A DNA stretch of 64,000 nt from Ottowia sp. oral taxon 894 (GCF_001262075.1 NZ_CP012073.1:1054001-1118000); one strand, 5' to 3'; counted from the first letter of the stretch, positions 46,595 through 57,000 are shown. Translations and numbers: made by a program. The notes: a model not told the origin generated them from the sequence alone.

Positions 46595-47953
46595 ATGAAT
46601 GAACCGAAAACGCCGCTTTGGCAGCAGTTGCAGGCCACGGCCGCCGCCTTGCAGGCGGTGCGGCAGGGCCAGTCGCTGACGGCCTGGCTGGCGGCGCTGC
46701 CTGCCGCGCAGCGCCCGGGCGTGCAGGCGCTGGCTTCGCAGGCGCTGCGGCAGTGGGGGCGGGCGCAGGCGCTGCGCCAGCTGCTGGCGCGCCGCGCGCC
46801 GCCGCCGCCGCTGGATGCGCTGCTGTGCTGCGCGCTGGCGCTGGCCTGCTGCGAGCCGCCGCCGTATAGCGATTTCACGCTGGCCGATCAGGCCGTGGAA
46901 GCCGCGCGCCGCCAGCGCGGTTTGCGGGCGCAAGCCGGTTTTCTCAATGCCTGCCTGCGCCGCTTTGGCCGCGAGCGGGCGGCGCTGCTGGCCGCCGTGC
47001 AGGCTGACCCTGTGGCGCGCTGGAATCACCCGCTGTGGTGGGTGCAGCGCTTGCAGCGCGATCACCCGGCGCACTGGCAGGCGCTGCTGGAGCAGGCGCA
47101 AGAGATGCCGCCGATGGCGCTGCGCGTGAATCTGCGCCAGGGCAGCCGCGAGGCGTATTTGCAGCAACTGGCGCAGGCGCAGCTGGCGGCGCGCGCGCTG
47201 GGGCCGGCGCATCCGGCGGGTATCGTGCTGGTGCGCCCCGCGCCGGTGCAGGCGCTGCCGGGCTTCGCACAGGGCCGCGTTTCCGTGCAGGACGGCGCTG
47301 CGCAGCGGGCCGCGCCGCTGTTGCTCCAGGGGCTGGCCCCCGCTGGCGGCGCGCCCGCTTTGCGCGTGCTGGACGCTTGCGCTGCGCCTGGCGGCAAGAC
47401 GGCGCATTTGCTGGAGCTGCGGCCCGGCGCTGAAGTGCTGGCGCTGGATGTGGACGCCGCGCGCTGCGAGCGCATTCGCGGCAATCTGGCGCGCCTGGGG
47501 CTGGCCGCCGAGGTGCGCGCCGCCGATGCCGCCCGGCCCGCGCAGTGGTGGGACGGGCGGCCGTTTGATGCCATCTTGCTGGATGCGCCGTGCAGCGCCT
47601 CGGGCATCAGCCGCCGCCATCCGGACGCGCGCTGGCTGCGGCGCGAATCCGACCTTGCCGCGCTGGCGGCCACGCAGCGCCGGCTGCTGGCGGCGCTGTG
47701 GCCGCTGCTGCGCCCGGGCGGGCGGCTGCTGTATGCCACCTGCTCGGTGTTCCGCGCCGAGGGGCAGGAGCAGGCCGATCACTTTCGCGCGGCCCACCCT
47801 GACGCGCTGGCGCTGCCCGCGCCGGGCCACTTGCTGCCTGCGCTGGCGCCCGGCAGGAATCCGGCTGAAAAATGCGGTGAAGATACGGACGCACACGAAC
47901 CTTGCACGGAAGATGGCTTTTTCTATGCCCTGTTTGAAAAAAGCGCTGCCTGA
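46595..47953 (+). CDS. rsmB: 16S rRNA (cytosine(967)-C(5))-methyltransferase RsmB
   Basis: The protein has 452 residues. The N-terminal NusB-like domain (about residues 1-150, Ala/Gln/Arg-rich) is followed by the SAM-dependent Rossmann domain with DACAAPGGKTAHLLEL, LDVDAARCERI, the catalytic motif ILLDAPCSASGISRRHPDAR and the second cysteine motif LYATCSVF. Start ATG 46595. The 3' end overlaps the DUF4390 gene. This is the first gene of the rsmB-DUF4390-ntrY-ntrX run that is conserved in many beta-proteobacteria. Confidence 0.94.
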   Translation: MNEPKTPLWQQLQATAAALQAVRQGQSLTAWLAALPAAQRPGVQALASQALRQWGRAQALRQLLARRAPPPPLDALLCCALALACCEPPPYSDFTLADQAVEAARRQRGLRAQAGFLNACLRRFGRERAALLAAVQADPVARWNHPLWWVQRLQRDHPAHWQALLEQAQEMPPMALRVNLRQGSREAYLQQLAQAQLAARALGPAHPAGIVLVRPAPVQALPGFAQGRVSVQDGAAQRAAPLLLQGLAPAGGAPALRVLDACAAPGGKTAHLLELRPGAEVLALDVDAARCERIRGNLARLGLAAEVRAADAARPAQWWDGRPFDAILLDAPCSASGISRRHPDARWLRRESDLAALAATQRRLLAALWPLLRPGGRLLYATCSVFRAEGQEQADHFRAAHPDALALPAPGHLLPALAPGRNPAEKCGEDTDAHEPCTEDGFFYALFEKSAA

Positions 47954-48809
47954 ATTCACGGGCCTTGCCGCCGCGCGCCGCCGCGCCTTGCTGCGCACGG
48001 GCGCGGCCCTGGCCTGCCTGTCTGCGCTGCCCGCTTGGGCGCAGGCGGATGAAGCGCAGCCGGAAACAAGCCCGGAGATGGGCGTTGAGACGGGGGCAGG
48101 AATGGAAGCGGAGATGAGCGTGGAGACGGGGCCGGATCGCCCGCCCGCCGCGCCTGCCGCAAAAGTGGCCGGGCGGGCGGAAGCTGGCGCTTCAACCCCA
48201 GAGAGCACGGAAAACAGGCCCTCTGATGCCAGGCAATCCGAAAGCCAGGAAGCCGAAAGCGCCTTGCCCGAAAGCCCGGCGCAGCCTGCCAGCACCGCCA
48301 CGCTGGCCGAGCTGCGCACCCGGCGCGAAGCCGATGGCAGCCTGCTTTTGACGGCGCGCGTGCGCTTTGCGCTGGCGCCCGCGCTGGAGCAGGCGCTGCT
48401 CAAAGGCGTGCCCCTGCACTTCATGGCCGAAGCCGTGGTGCTGCGCAGCCGCTGGTACTGGCGCGACCGCCGCCTGGCCGCGCGCCAGTGCTACTGGCGG
48501 CTGGCCTATCTGCCCCTGATGCGCCGCTGGCGCGTGCTGATCAGCAGCCAGCCGCTGGCGGGCGTGGAAGCGCCCAGATCCGAGACCACCACGGCCCGCC
48601 TGTTTGACACGCTGGATGAGGCGCTGGACGCCGTGCAGCGCGTGAGCCACTGGCGCATCATGAATGCCGCGCACTTCGAGCCGGGCCGCCGCCACACGCT
48701 GCGCTTTCGCTACCTGCTGCAAGACGAGGGCCTGCCGCGCCCGCTGCAAGCGGCCGAGCGCATCGAGGTGCAGCGCGACATGGATCTGACGCCGGAGGGC
48801 GCGGCATGA
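47913..48809 (+). CDS. Exported DUF4390 protein
   Basis: The protein has about 298 residues. After a basic, twin-Arg-containing hydrophobic signal (RRRALLRTGAALACLSALPAWAQ) comes a low-complexity Glu/Ala/Pro-rich segment of about 95 residues, then the DUF4390 domain (LRTRREADGSLLLTARVRFA; RSRWYWRDRRLAARQCYWRL). Its function is unknown; it always lies between rsmB and the ntrY-like kinase in relatives, so it probably serves the same signalling unit. The start overlaps rsmB by 41 bp (ATG 47913) or 29 bp (ATG 47925). Its end overlaps ntrY by ATGA. Confidence 0.82.
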   Translation: MAFSMPCLKKALPEFTGLAAARRRALLRTGAALACLSALPAWAQADEAQPETSPEMGVETGAGMEAEMSVETGPDRPPAAPAAKVAGRAEAGASTPESTENRPSDARQSESQEAESALPESPAQPASTATLAELRTRREADGSLLLTARVRFALAPALEQALLKGVPLHFMAEAVVLRSRWYWRDRRLAARQCYWRLAYLPLMRRWRVLISSQPLAGVEAPRSETTTARLFDTLDEALDAVQRVSHWRIMNAAHFEPGRRHTLRFRYLLQDEGLPRPLQAAERIEVQRDMDLTPEGAA

Positions 48810-51079
48810 ACGGCAGGCCAGACGCTTCTTCGCCCGCCACGCCATTGAACACCCCTTCAGCCACGCGCTTTGCCCGGCTGTGGAACCGCGTGCAGCGCCG
48901 CGCGCTGCTGGCCGCCGCCGCCGTCATGCTGTCCGTGGGGCTGATGCTGCTGTTTCTGCTGGCGCAGGCCGCCAACAATCTGCTGCTCTATCAGAACTAT
49001 TACGCGCCGCTGGTGGCCATGAATGCACTGGTAGCGCTCATGCTGGCGCTGGGCATTGGCTGGGGCGTGAGCTGGCTGTGGCGGCAGTGGCGGCGCGGGC
49101 GCTTTGGCAGCCGGCTGCTGACCAAGCTGGCGGCCATCTTCGCGCTGGTGGGCGTGCTGCCGGGGCTGCTGATTTACGTGGTGTCGTATCAGTTCGTCTC
49201 GCGCTCTATCGAATCGTGGTTTGACGTGAAGGTGGAAGGCGCGCTGGAAGCCGGGCTGAACCTGGCCCGCACCTCGCTGGACACGCAGGCGCGTGATTTT
49301 GGCAACCAGCTGCGCGCCGCCGCCACGCAACTGGCGCAAACGCCAGACGGGCTGACGGCCCTGCCGCTGGAGCGCATTCAGGAGCAGACCGGCGCGACCG
49401 ACATCGCCCTGTGGGGCGGAAGCCCGCTGCGCATGGTGGGCAGCGCAGGCGGCGCGCACTTTGAAATCAATCCCGAACGCCCCGCCGCCCAGCAGCTGCG
49501 CACGGCCCGCGCGCAAGGCGTGGCCACGCAAGTGGAGGGGCTGGACGAGCCTGGCGGCAGCGCCCGCATCAAGGCGCTAGTGCTGGTGAGCGCGCCCGGC
49601 GTGAGTCTGGTGGATGAGCAGCGCTTCGTGCAGGCCGTGCAGCCGCTGCCCAGCGCGCTGGTGGCCGACGCGCTGGCCGTGCAGGAAGCCAACCGCGAAT
49701 ATCAGGAGCGCGCGCTCGGCCAGGGGGCGCTGCGCCGCATGTACATCGGCACACTCACGCTCAGCCTGTTTCTGGCCGTGTTCGGCGCGGTGCTGCTGGC
49801 CGTGCTGCTGGGCAAGCAGCTGGCCACGCCGCTGCTGATGCTGGCCAAGGGCATGCGCCAGGTGGCAGCAGGCGATCTCACGCCCAAGCTGGTGCTGGCG
49901 GGCAAAGACGAACTGGTGGGCCTGACCCGCTCTTTTTCAGACATGACGCAGCAGCTGGCCGACGCCCGCCGCGCTGCCGACCAGCACCGCACGCGCCTGC
50001 AAACCATTCTGGACAACCTCACCGCCGGCGTCATCGTGCTGGACGCCGCTGGCGCCGTGCAGTCGGGCAACCCCGGCGCCGACCGCATCCTCGGCCTGCC
50101 GCTGGCCGACTACTGCCTGGGCAAGCCTCTTTCCACGCTGCCCGCGCTGCAAGAGCTGGCGCAAGGCGTGCAGGCGCAGTTCGCCGAATTCGAGGCCGCC
50201 CGCGCCGAGCACAGCAGCCTCAAGCACTGGCAGCACACCTTCGAGCTGCACGCCGCCGAAGGCGACGTGGCGGATAACGCCATCACCCTGGTGGCGCGCG
50301 GCGCGCTCCTGCCCGGCGGGCTGCGGCTGCTGGTGTTTGACGACATCTCCGAAGTCGTTTCTGCCCAGCGCGCGCGCGCCTGGGGCGAAGTGGCGCGGCG
50401 GCTGGCGCACGAAATCAAAAACCCGCTCACGCCCATTCAGCTCTCGGCCGAGCGGCTGGCGCACAAGCTGGCCGGCAAGCTGCCCGAGGCCGAAAGCCAG
50501 ATGCTGGACAAAGCCGTGGCCACCATCGTCGATCAGGTGCAAGCCATGAAGCGGCTGGTCAATGAATTCCGCGACTACGCCCGCCTGCCCCGCGCCGATT
50601 TGAAGCCGCTGGATCTGAACGCGCTCATCACCGACGTGCTGGCGCTTTACGAATCCGGCGAAGGCGCGCGCAGCGTGCCCGTGCGCGCCGAGCTGGACGC
50701 GGCCAACCCCCGCATCCTGGGCGACGCGCAGCAGCTGCGCCAGGTCATCCACAACCTGCTGCAAAACGCGCAGGACGCCACGGAAGCGGCCGGACGCAGC
50801 GTCCCCGTCATCATCCGCACCCAAACCCTGCAAGCCGAAGACGGCCTGCACCGCGTGCGCATGACCATCGCCGACAGCGGCCACGGCTTTGCCGACGCCA
50901 TTCTCCAGCGCGCCTTCGAGCCTTACGTCACCACCAAGGCCAAAGGCACCGGGCTGGGGCTGGCTGTCGTCAAGAAAATCGCCGACGAACACGGCGCGCG
51001 CATCGACCTGTCCAACCGCTGCGAAAACGGCGCGGCGTGCGGCGCATTGGTGTCGTTATCATTCAAAAGCGACGTTTGA
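48806..51079 (+). CDS. NtrY-like sensor histidine kinase
   Basis: The kinase has 757 residues. Two hydrophobic segments near the N-terminus and a third (about 85-115) precede a periplasmic sensor region; a membrane helix (about 315-340) leads to HAMP (ATPLLMLAKGMRQVAAGD), a PAS domain (about 400-500), HisKA with the phospho-acceptor His in RRLAHEIKNPLTPIQLSAER and HATPase_c (N box HNLLQNAQDA; GTGLGLAVVKKIADEHG). The architecture is that of NtrY, often linked to nitrogen or redox control. It starts with ATGA overlapping the DUF4390 stop. The partner regulator starts 23 bp later. Confidence 0.92.
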   Translation: MNGRPDASSPATPLNTPSATRFARLWNRVQRRALLAAAAVMLSVGLMLLFLLAQAANNLLLYQNYYAPLVAMNALVALMLALGIGWGVSWLWRQWRRGRFGSRLLTKLAAIFALVGVLPGLLIYVVSYQFVSRSIESWFDVKVEGALEAGLNLARTSLDTQARDFGNQLRAAATQLAQTPDGLTALPLERIQEQTGATDIALWGGSPLRMVGSAGGAHFEINPERPAAQQLRTARAQGVATQVEGLDEPGGSARIKALVLVSAPGVSLVDEQRFVQAVQPLPSALVADALAVQEANREYQERALGQGALRRMYIGTLTLSLFLAVFGAVLLAVLLGKQLATPLLMLAKGMRQVAAGDLTPKLVLAGKDELVGLTRSFSDMTQQLADARRAADQHRTRLQTILDNLTAGVIVLDAAGAVQSGNPGADRILGLPLADYCLGKPLSTLPALQELAQGVQAQFAEFEAARAEHSSLKHWQHTFELHAAEGDVADNAITLVARGALLPGGLRLLVFDDISEVVSAQRARAWGEVARRLAHEIKNPLTPIQLSAERLAHKLAGKLPEAESQMLDKAVATIVDQVQAMKRLVNEFRDYARLPRADLKPLDLNALITDVLALYESGEGARSVPVRAELDAANPRILGDAQQLRQVIHNLLQNAQDATEAAGRSVPVIIRTQTLQAEDGLHRVRMTIADSGHGFADAILQRAFEPYVTTKAKGTGLGLAVVKKIADEHGARIDLSNRCENGAACGALVSLSFKSDV

Positions 51080-51102
51080 TATCTGAGAAAACACGAATAA
51101 CC

Positions 51103-51807
51103 ATGGCAAATATTCTGGTGGTTGATGACGAGCTGGGCATCCGGGATCTCCTCTCCGAAATCCTCAATGACGAAGGCCACACCGTGCAGCTGGCCGAAAA
51201 CGCCGCCAGCGCCCGCGCCGCCCGCCTGGAATCCCAGCCTGACTTGGTGCTGCTTGACATCTGGATGCCTGACACCGACGGCGTGACCCTGCTCAAAGAG
51301 TGGCGCGCCGCCGGCCTGCTCACCATGCCCGTCATCATGATGAGCGGCCATGCCACCCTGAACACTGCCAGCGAAGCCACCCGCATCGGCGCGCAGGATT
51401 TCCTGGAAAAACCCATCACCCTGCAAAAACTGCTCAAGGCCGTGCAGCAGGCCCTGCACCGTGACCCGCCCCCTGCGCCCAAGCTCGCCAGCGCCCCGCG
51501 TCCGGTCACGCCCGCGCTGACCGCCGTCACCATGCCCCTGGCAGGGCACCCGCAAGCGCCCGCTGTTCAGCCCGACCCTGCGCCCACAGGCCCTCAAAGC
51601 CGCCAAAGCTTCGATCTGGACCGCCCCCTGCGCGAGGCCCGCGATCACTTTGAAAAAACCTATTTTGAATACCATCTGGCCATGGAAAACGGCTCCATGA
51701 CCCGGGTGGCCGAAAAAACCGGCCTGGAGCGCACACACCTGTACCGCAAGCTCAAGCAGCTGGGTATCGACCTTTCCCGCAACCGCAAGCACAGCCAGGC
51801 CGCCTGA
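51103..51807 (+). CDS. NtrX-like response regulator without an AAA+ domain
   Basis: The protein has 234 residues. The receiver domain (about 1-120) has the acidic pocket VVDDELG, the phospho-acceptor Asp in LVLLDIWMPDTDGV and the lysine in DFLEKPITL. A Pro/Ala linker (about 125-180) joins a Fis-type helix-turn-helix (MTRVAEKTGLERTHLYRKLK). The sigma-54-interacting AAA+ domain of classical NtrX is absent, as in RegA/PrrA-like regulators and NtrX-like proteins of relatives. It is co-transcribed with the NtrY-like kinase. tRNA-Phe follows. Confidence 0.92.
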   Translation: MANILVVDDELGIRDLLSEILNDEGHTVQLAENAASARAARLESQPDLVLLDIWMPDTDGVTLLKEWRAAGLLTMPVIMMSGHATLNTASEATRIGAQDFLEKPITLQKLLKAVQQALHRDPPPAPKLASAPRPVTPALTAVTMPLAGHPQAPAVQPDPAPTGPQSRQSFDLDRPLREARDHFEKTYFEYHLAMENGSMTRVAEKTGLERTHLYRKLKQLGIDLSRNRKHSQAA

Positions 51808-51835
51808 AAGCCGTGCTAGAATCCGCCTTCTTTAT

Positions 51836-51911
<76 letters not shown>

Positions 51912-51919
51912 AATGCAAA

Positions 51920-51954
51920 CGCCCTGCCGGTTCTCCGGCGGGGCGTTTTCTTTT
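51920..51954 (+). terminator. Rho-independent terminator of tRNA-Phe
   Basis: CGCCCTGCCGG (51920-51930) pairs with CCGGCGGGGCG (51935-51945) across TTCT with one wobble, followed by TTTTCTTTT. Confidence 0.88.
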
Positions 51955-52003
51955 AAGCCTGTTCAAAGTCGCAGGAAAGCGTTTCGAAAACCCGCTTCCC
52001 AAT

Positions 52004-52090
52004 CAAAAACAAGAGCAAATATAGGGAACAGGGATACCGTTTCGCGCAGTTCCCACCAAGACATCATGCTATGGATGCAGGAGCAAACAA
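52004..52090 (+). repeat. Dispersed intergenic repeat, plus orientation, diverged core
   Basis: It contains AAAACAAGAGCAAATATAGG, ACCGTTTCGCGCAG, the core TTCCCACCAAGACATCATG and the end CTATGGATGCAGGAGCAAAC. It lies in the 342-bp gap (51912-52253) after tRNA-Phe; no further gene was seen in the gap. Confidence 0.85.
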
Positions 52091-52253
52091 CCCATGCTTT
52101 CAGCCCAGCTTCATGCCGATACGCCTGCTGCACGTCAGACCGTTGACAGGCTCTTGACGTCTTAAAGCGGCAAACCAGACCCCTTTCCCCGGTTCGCCGG
52201 AGGCAGGACAATGCAGGCCCTGCGGCCGCCTGCTTGCTTCACTCCTTCTTGAC

Positions 52254-52844
52254 ATGACCTGGACTCATCCCCTGCTTGTCGGCATAGCCTGTGCCGTGCT
52301 GCTTTTCTGGGCTGTTGGCGCCTACAACCGGCTCATGCGGCTGCGCGCCAAGGTCAAAAAGCAGTTTGCCGCGTTGGATGCGTTCATGCTGCGCGAACTG
52401 GTATGGGTGCAAGGCTGCCTGCCCGATACCATGCGCGGCGGCACAATGCCTGCGCCGCTGACACTCCAAGATGAAAGCCATGCCGCCTTGGTGCGCCTGT
52501 GGGCAGCCTGCGAGCAACTGGCTGCCGCGCTGGCTGAAACCCGCCACAACCCCTATACCCCTGAGCTGATGGAAGGACTGGCCACCGCTCATGACACTTT
52601 GGGCGCTGCCTGGCAGCGGGCGCTTGAATACCTGGCAGCAGATACGCCCGGCGTTGACGCCACGCGCCTGGCCAACCGCCGCACACACCTGCTGCACCAA
52701 AGTCTGCCCCTGCGCGAGTCTTTCAACGCCTCCGTGCTGACCTACAACCGCGCCATCGGTCAGTTTCCGGCCAGCCTGCTGGCCCGGCTATGCGGTTTCC
52801 GCCCGGCCGCCATCTTGCGTGCGCTGCCGCTGTCTTCGGCATAG
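52254..52844 (+). CDS. LemA family-like membrane protein
   Basis: The protein has 196 residues. One N-terminal membrane helix (PLLVGIACAVLLFWAVGAYN) is followed by a helical cytoplasmic or periplasmic domain. YNRLMRLRAKVKKQFAALDA and the C-terminal FNASVLTYNRAIGQFPASLL with LCGFRPAAIL match the LemA pattern, though the middle is diverged. Its function is unknown. A degenerate repeat copy follows. Confidence 0.75.
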   Translation: MTWTHPLLVGIACAVLLFWAVGAYNRLMRLRAKVKKQFAALDAFMLRELVWVQGCLPDTMRGGTMPAPLTLQDESHAALVRLWAACEQLAAALAETRHNPYTPELMEGLATAHDTLGAAWQRALEYLAADTPGVDATRLANRRTHLLHQSLPLRESFNASVLTYNRAIGQFPASLLARLCGFRPAAILRALPLSSA

Positions 52845-52849
52845 GCCAA

Positions 52850-52912
52850 CCTCTTCAAAAGGCATAGCGAGATGTCTTGATGGAAAGGGCGCGAACGCTG
52901 CTTTTCTTGGGT
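52850..52912 (-). repeat. Degenerate partial copy of the dispersed repeat
   Basis: Matches are limited to GGCATAGCGAGATGTCTTGA, TGGAAAGGGCGCGAACG and CTGCTTTTC, resembling the minus orientation. The GCTCC ends are not recognisable. It was probably inactivated by mutation. Confidence 0.45.
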
Positions 52913-52997
52913 CTCGAAATGCGTGCAGCGTCAGCCCTGGGCTTTTGTGATGCAATTCGCCGCTTCCGGCGAACTCTCGCCACCCATATTTCCCTTG

Positions 52998-53645
52998 ATG
53001 AAACACTTGGCATCCGTTTTCCGCGCCCAGCAACAGCAAAACGCCCTGCTGTGGCGCGAACTGGTGCGGCGGCCCGGCTCCGTGGGCGCTATCTGCGCCA
53101 GCTCCCGCCGCCTGGCCGCCTGCATGGCTTCGCACATTGACCCGCATCCGGACGCCCCTTCCGTCGTCGTCGAGCTGGGCGGCGGCACGGGCGCCATCAC
53201 CGCCGCTTTGCGCGCCAGCGGGCTGCCCGCCAGCCGCCTGGTCGTCATTGAGCATTCGGCCAGCCTGGCGCAACACCTGCGCCAGCGCTTTGAAGGCGTG
53301 TGCGTCATCCACGGTGACGCCGCAGACCTGCCCCGCATGCTGCGCGGCGGCGACTGGCCCGCTGACGAAGCGGGGCGGCCCCTGCCCATCGCGCAAATCG
53401 TCTCCGGCCTGCCCCTGCTGTCCATTCCCTTGCCCGCGCGCCGCCGCATTCTTGCCGCAGGCATGCAGGCGCTGCCCGCGCAGGGGCGGCTCATCCAGTT
53501 CACCTACGCCCTGCGCGCGCCTTCGCCCTGGCAGCAGGCGGGGCTGCAATTGCTGTCAAGAGAGCGCGTTGTGTTCAATCTGCCCCCCGCCCGGGTGGAT
53601 GTGCTGGCGCATCCCGTGCAAAGCTCGCGCTGGAAAGCCGCTTGA
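52998..53645 (+). CDS. PmtA-like SAM-dependent methyltransferase
   Basis: The protein has 215 residues. The start FRAQQQQNALLWRELVRRPG and VGAICASSRRLA resemble the phospholipid N-methyltransferase/KsgA-like group, with the SAM motif VVVELGGGTGAITAALRASG, the acidic end of the second strand (VVIEHSASL), HGDAADLP, and the catalytic-region motif IVSGLPLLSIPL. It may methylate phosphatidylethanolamine; other substrates are possible. Starts at ATG 52998 or 52950; I chose 52998. Confidence 0.8.
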   Translation: MKHLASVFRAQQQQNALLWRELVRRPGSVGAICASSRRLAACMASHIDPHPDAPSVVVELGGGTGAITAALRASGLPASRLVVIEHSASLAQHLRQRFEGVCVIHGDAADLPRMLRGGDWPADEAGRPLPIAQIVSGLPLLSIPLPARRRILAAGMQALPAQGRLIQFTYALRAPSPWQQAGLQLLSRERVVFNLPPARVDVLAHPVQSSRWKAA

Positions 53646-53729
53646 GACCCGCCCGCAAGCAGGCCCCCGGGCGAGCGGCCAATGAGTGGATCAGCGCCTC
53701 CAGCATGGCCCTTCGCTGACCAGATAACC

Positions 53730-53820
53730 AAAAAAACAGGAGCAAATTCAAGGGGCCTGAAATACCCTTCCACGCTTTGTCCACTAGGACCTCATGCTAT
53801 GGATAAGGGAGCTAAATATT
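53730..53820 (+). repeat. Dispersed intergenic repeat, plus orientation
   Basis: It contains AAAAACAGGAGCAAATTCAA, GAAATACCCTTCCACGC, the core TTGTCCACTAGGACCTCATG and the end CTATGGATAAGGGAGCTAAA. Confidence 0.9.
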
Positions 53821-53985
53821 GCCATCCATTCCTCGCGCATGCCTGACCTGCGCCCTGCCCTGCTCTTTCGCCTCACGGCCAAACCGTGAGCAGGCTTTGA
53901 GGGGCCTTGCTTTTTCCGCCTTCTGCCAGGCAAAACCGGGGGCAGGTGCATGTTCCGCTCCCAACGCAATCGGCCCTCACTCATG

Positions 53986-54013
53986 AAAAAGGGCCGGTGA
54001 AAACCGGCCCTTT
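53986..54013 (-). terminator. Terminator of the large repeat protein gene
   Basis: AAAGGGCCGGT (53988-53998) and ACCGGCCCTTT (54003-54013) form an 11-bp perfect stem with loop GAAA; on the minus strand it continues into TTTTTCATGA. Confidence 0.88.
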
Positions 54014-54036
54014 CGGCATGGACGCAAACAGCTGCG

Positions 54037-57000
54037 TCAGGCGCCTGCGCGGCGGCGGCGCCAGCCGCCCACGCCTGCCATCAGCGCTGACAACGCCGCC
54101 AGCATGGGCCAGCCCAGCGTGGGCACGGAAACCGGAGCGCCCGGAGTTGGCGGGCCGCTTTGGGTTTCGGCAAAGTTGTTGCCGGTAGATCCCGTGGCGG
54201 GCACCGTGAGCGTGATGGTGCTGTTGCCCGTGCCGCTGCCGCCGGTGTCAGCCGTGCCGCCCGCGCCGCGCGTGTTGTAGGCGTTGGTGTAGCCCGATGG
54301 CTGCGTTTCGGTGATGGTGCAACTCGCGCCTGCGGGCACGTTGGCGAAGCTGTAGCTGCCGTCAGCGCCTGTTGTCGTGGTGGCGCTGTGTGCCGGGCTG
54401 GTGCAGGCCAGCGCCACGGTGACGCCGCTGATGCCAGGGTCAGTGCCGTTGCCGTTGTCGGTGGTGTTGGCGGGCGAGCTGGCTTCGCGGTAGACGCGGC
54501 CGGAGACCGTCACGCCGGAGCCGCCTCCGATCTGGGTTTCAGCAAAGTTGTTGCCGGTCGAGCCTGTGGCAGGCACCGTGAGCGTGATGGTGCTGTTGCC
54601 CGTGCCGCTGCCGCCGGTGTCAGCCGTGCCGCCCGCGCCGCGCGTGTTGTAGGCGTTGGTGTAGCCCGATGGCTGTGTTTCGGTGATGGTGCAACTCGCG
54701 CCTGCGGGCACGTTGGCGAAGCTGTAGCTGCCGTCAGCTCCTGTTGTCGTGGTGGCGCTGTGCGCCGGGCTGGTGCAGGCCAGCGCCACGGTGACGCCGC
54801 TGATGCCAGGGTCAGTGCCGTTGCCGTTGTCGGTGGTGTTGGCGGGCGAGCTGGCTTCGCGGTAGACGCGGCCGGAGACCGTCACGCCGGAGCCGCCTCC
54901 GATCTGGGTTTCAGCAAAGTTGTTGCCGGTCGAGCCTGTGGCAGGCAGGTTGGCGATGGTGATGGTGCTGTTGCCTGTGCCGCTGCTGCCGGTGTCGCCC
55001 GTGGCGGCCGTGCCGCGCGTGTTGTAGGCGTTGGCGTAGCCCGTGGGCTGGGTTTCCACCACGGTGCATTGCGCGCCTGCGGTCAGGCCGCCAAAGCGGT
55101 AGGAGCCGTCAGCGCCCGTTGTGGTTGTGGCGGTGTGCACGGGGTTGGTGCAGGCCAGCGTCAGGGTCACGCCGCTGATGCCAGGGTCGGTGGCGTTGCC
55201 GTCATCGGTGGTATTGGCGGGCGAGCTGGCTTCGCGGTAGACGCGGCCGGCGATGAAGGTGCTCGTGTCCTTCACTTTGGTGAGCACGCGGTTGGAGCCA
55301 GGGTTGCGCGCCAGCAGGGTGGCGGAGTCGGCGCGGTAGTCGTTCACGTACTGGTTGCCGTCGCTGTTGCCGCTGGCAATGACCGGGACGATGAGTTCAT
55401 ACGCCGTGTTGATGGGCACGGTGCCGGTGCGGCCATAGGCCAGGGCCATGAAGGCTGTGGCATCGCCAATGGCGGCCGGGCAGTTGGCCGAGCCGAATTG
55501 CGCCACGGTGCACCAGTTGGTGCTGCTGGCGCTGTTGCTGCCGGTGCCCTGCACGTTGTGGCTGGCGTCGTTGGGACTGTTGCGGTTGATGTGGGCCGGG
55601 GCGTTGCTGGTGTAGAGCACCACCATCGCGGGGTCGGCTGTGAGCGCATGCCCGGCCACGGGGGCGGCAATGGGCGCTGCGAGCTTGAGCGCGCCCGCGT
55701 AGCTGCTGCTGCGGCCATCGCTGGCGTAGGGCAGCACGTCAAGAATGCGCAGCTGGTCCAGGTGGGTGCCGGTGGCGGCATAGTACAGCGTGTAGGTGAA
55801 GCCCGTGTTGAGCGGCACTTCAGCGTGGCTCACGCTCTTTTTGAGCAGCACGGTGGTTTCGGCGCGCGTGCGCACTTTCCAGTTGCTGAAGCTGCAGCTC
55901 TGGCCGCTTTTGCAGACAAAGCCGTTGGCGCCACGGTAGATGGCCTTCAGGCGGCCATTGGCCGTGGAGTCGGCAAAAGTGGAGTTGAGCAGCTGCACGC
56001 CATTGGGCGCCGAGAGGCTGACCTGCGCCTGATAGCGCAGGGGCGGCAGATTGGCTGCCGCGCTGCCCAGCTCGGTGTGCTTGACGGGCTGGTTGGGCAG
56101 CGTCCACTTGCACGCCGTGTAGCCTGTGGGCACCGAGTTGGCGTCAAAGGGGCCGCCGGAAGGCGTTGTGCCAGCGGCAGAGCAGTCGGGATCGGCAATG
56201 GCCGTGCCGCCCAGCGTGCTGGTGCCGGGCATGTAGCTCATGTGTTGCGGCAGTACGTCCCACACGGTGACGGTGGTGGTGTGGTCAGCCGTGGAGCTGG
56301 CGGCGTTGACGGTGATCTTGTAGTCCAGCAGGCTGCCGGGGGCCACGGCGCGGCCATCCAGCAGTGAAGCGTCGTTTTCCGATTTGCTGACGGCGATGTA
56401 TTCCGTTTCGCGGATGCGCATCACGTCGCTGCCCTGCCTGATGTTGCCTGGCGCTATTTGCCACATGGCCTGGTTGGGCGCGATGGCGCCCAGCGTGGAG
56501 TCGCCCTGCGCGAAGGCGCGGCCCGGCGCGTTGTCCGTGCCGGAGAAGGCATAGGTGGCATTGGCCTGCAACGGGATGTAGTAGAGGGTATTGACCGCCT
56601 TACCGTAGGTGCTGTAGGAGCCGCGAACGCGGGTGATGTCTTTCAGGCTCTTGCCTGCGGCCTGCAGCGAGGCGATGGAGTCGTACCAGGTCACGCCGTC
56701 CGAGTCGCCGCAAGTGCTGTCGGACTGGGCCGAGCCGCTCCAGGCCACGCTAGGCCACGTGTCGGGATATTCCGTGGTGGTGGTGTTGTAGCTGTTCCAG
56801 GTGCCGCTGGCGGAGATGCCATTGCCGCCCACGCCCAGCTCCCAGGTCACGGCGGCCGAGCCTGCTTGCGGCAAGGTCAGGATGCCCGTTTTCACGTCCA
56901 CCCGGGAATCGCTGGACGGCAAGGCGTTGGCGAAGCTCAGGCGCGTGTTGTCGATGCGCTCGCAGATGTAGCCGGCAGGCATGTCGTCAGTGCCGGCGTT

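Larger units (their letters stand above)
53646..54036. other. Intergenic region between convergent genes
   Basis: These 391 bp hold a plus-orientation repeat copy at 53730-53820 and the terminator of the large surface-protein gene at 53986-54013. Nothing else with coding character was seen. Confidence 0.5.
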
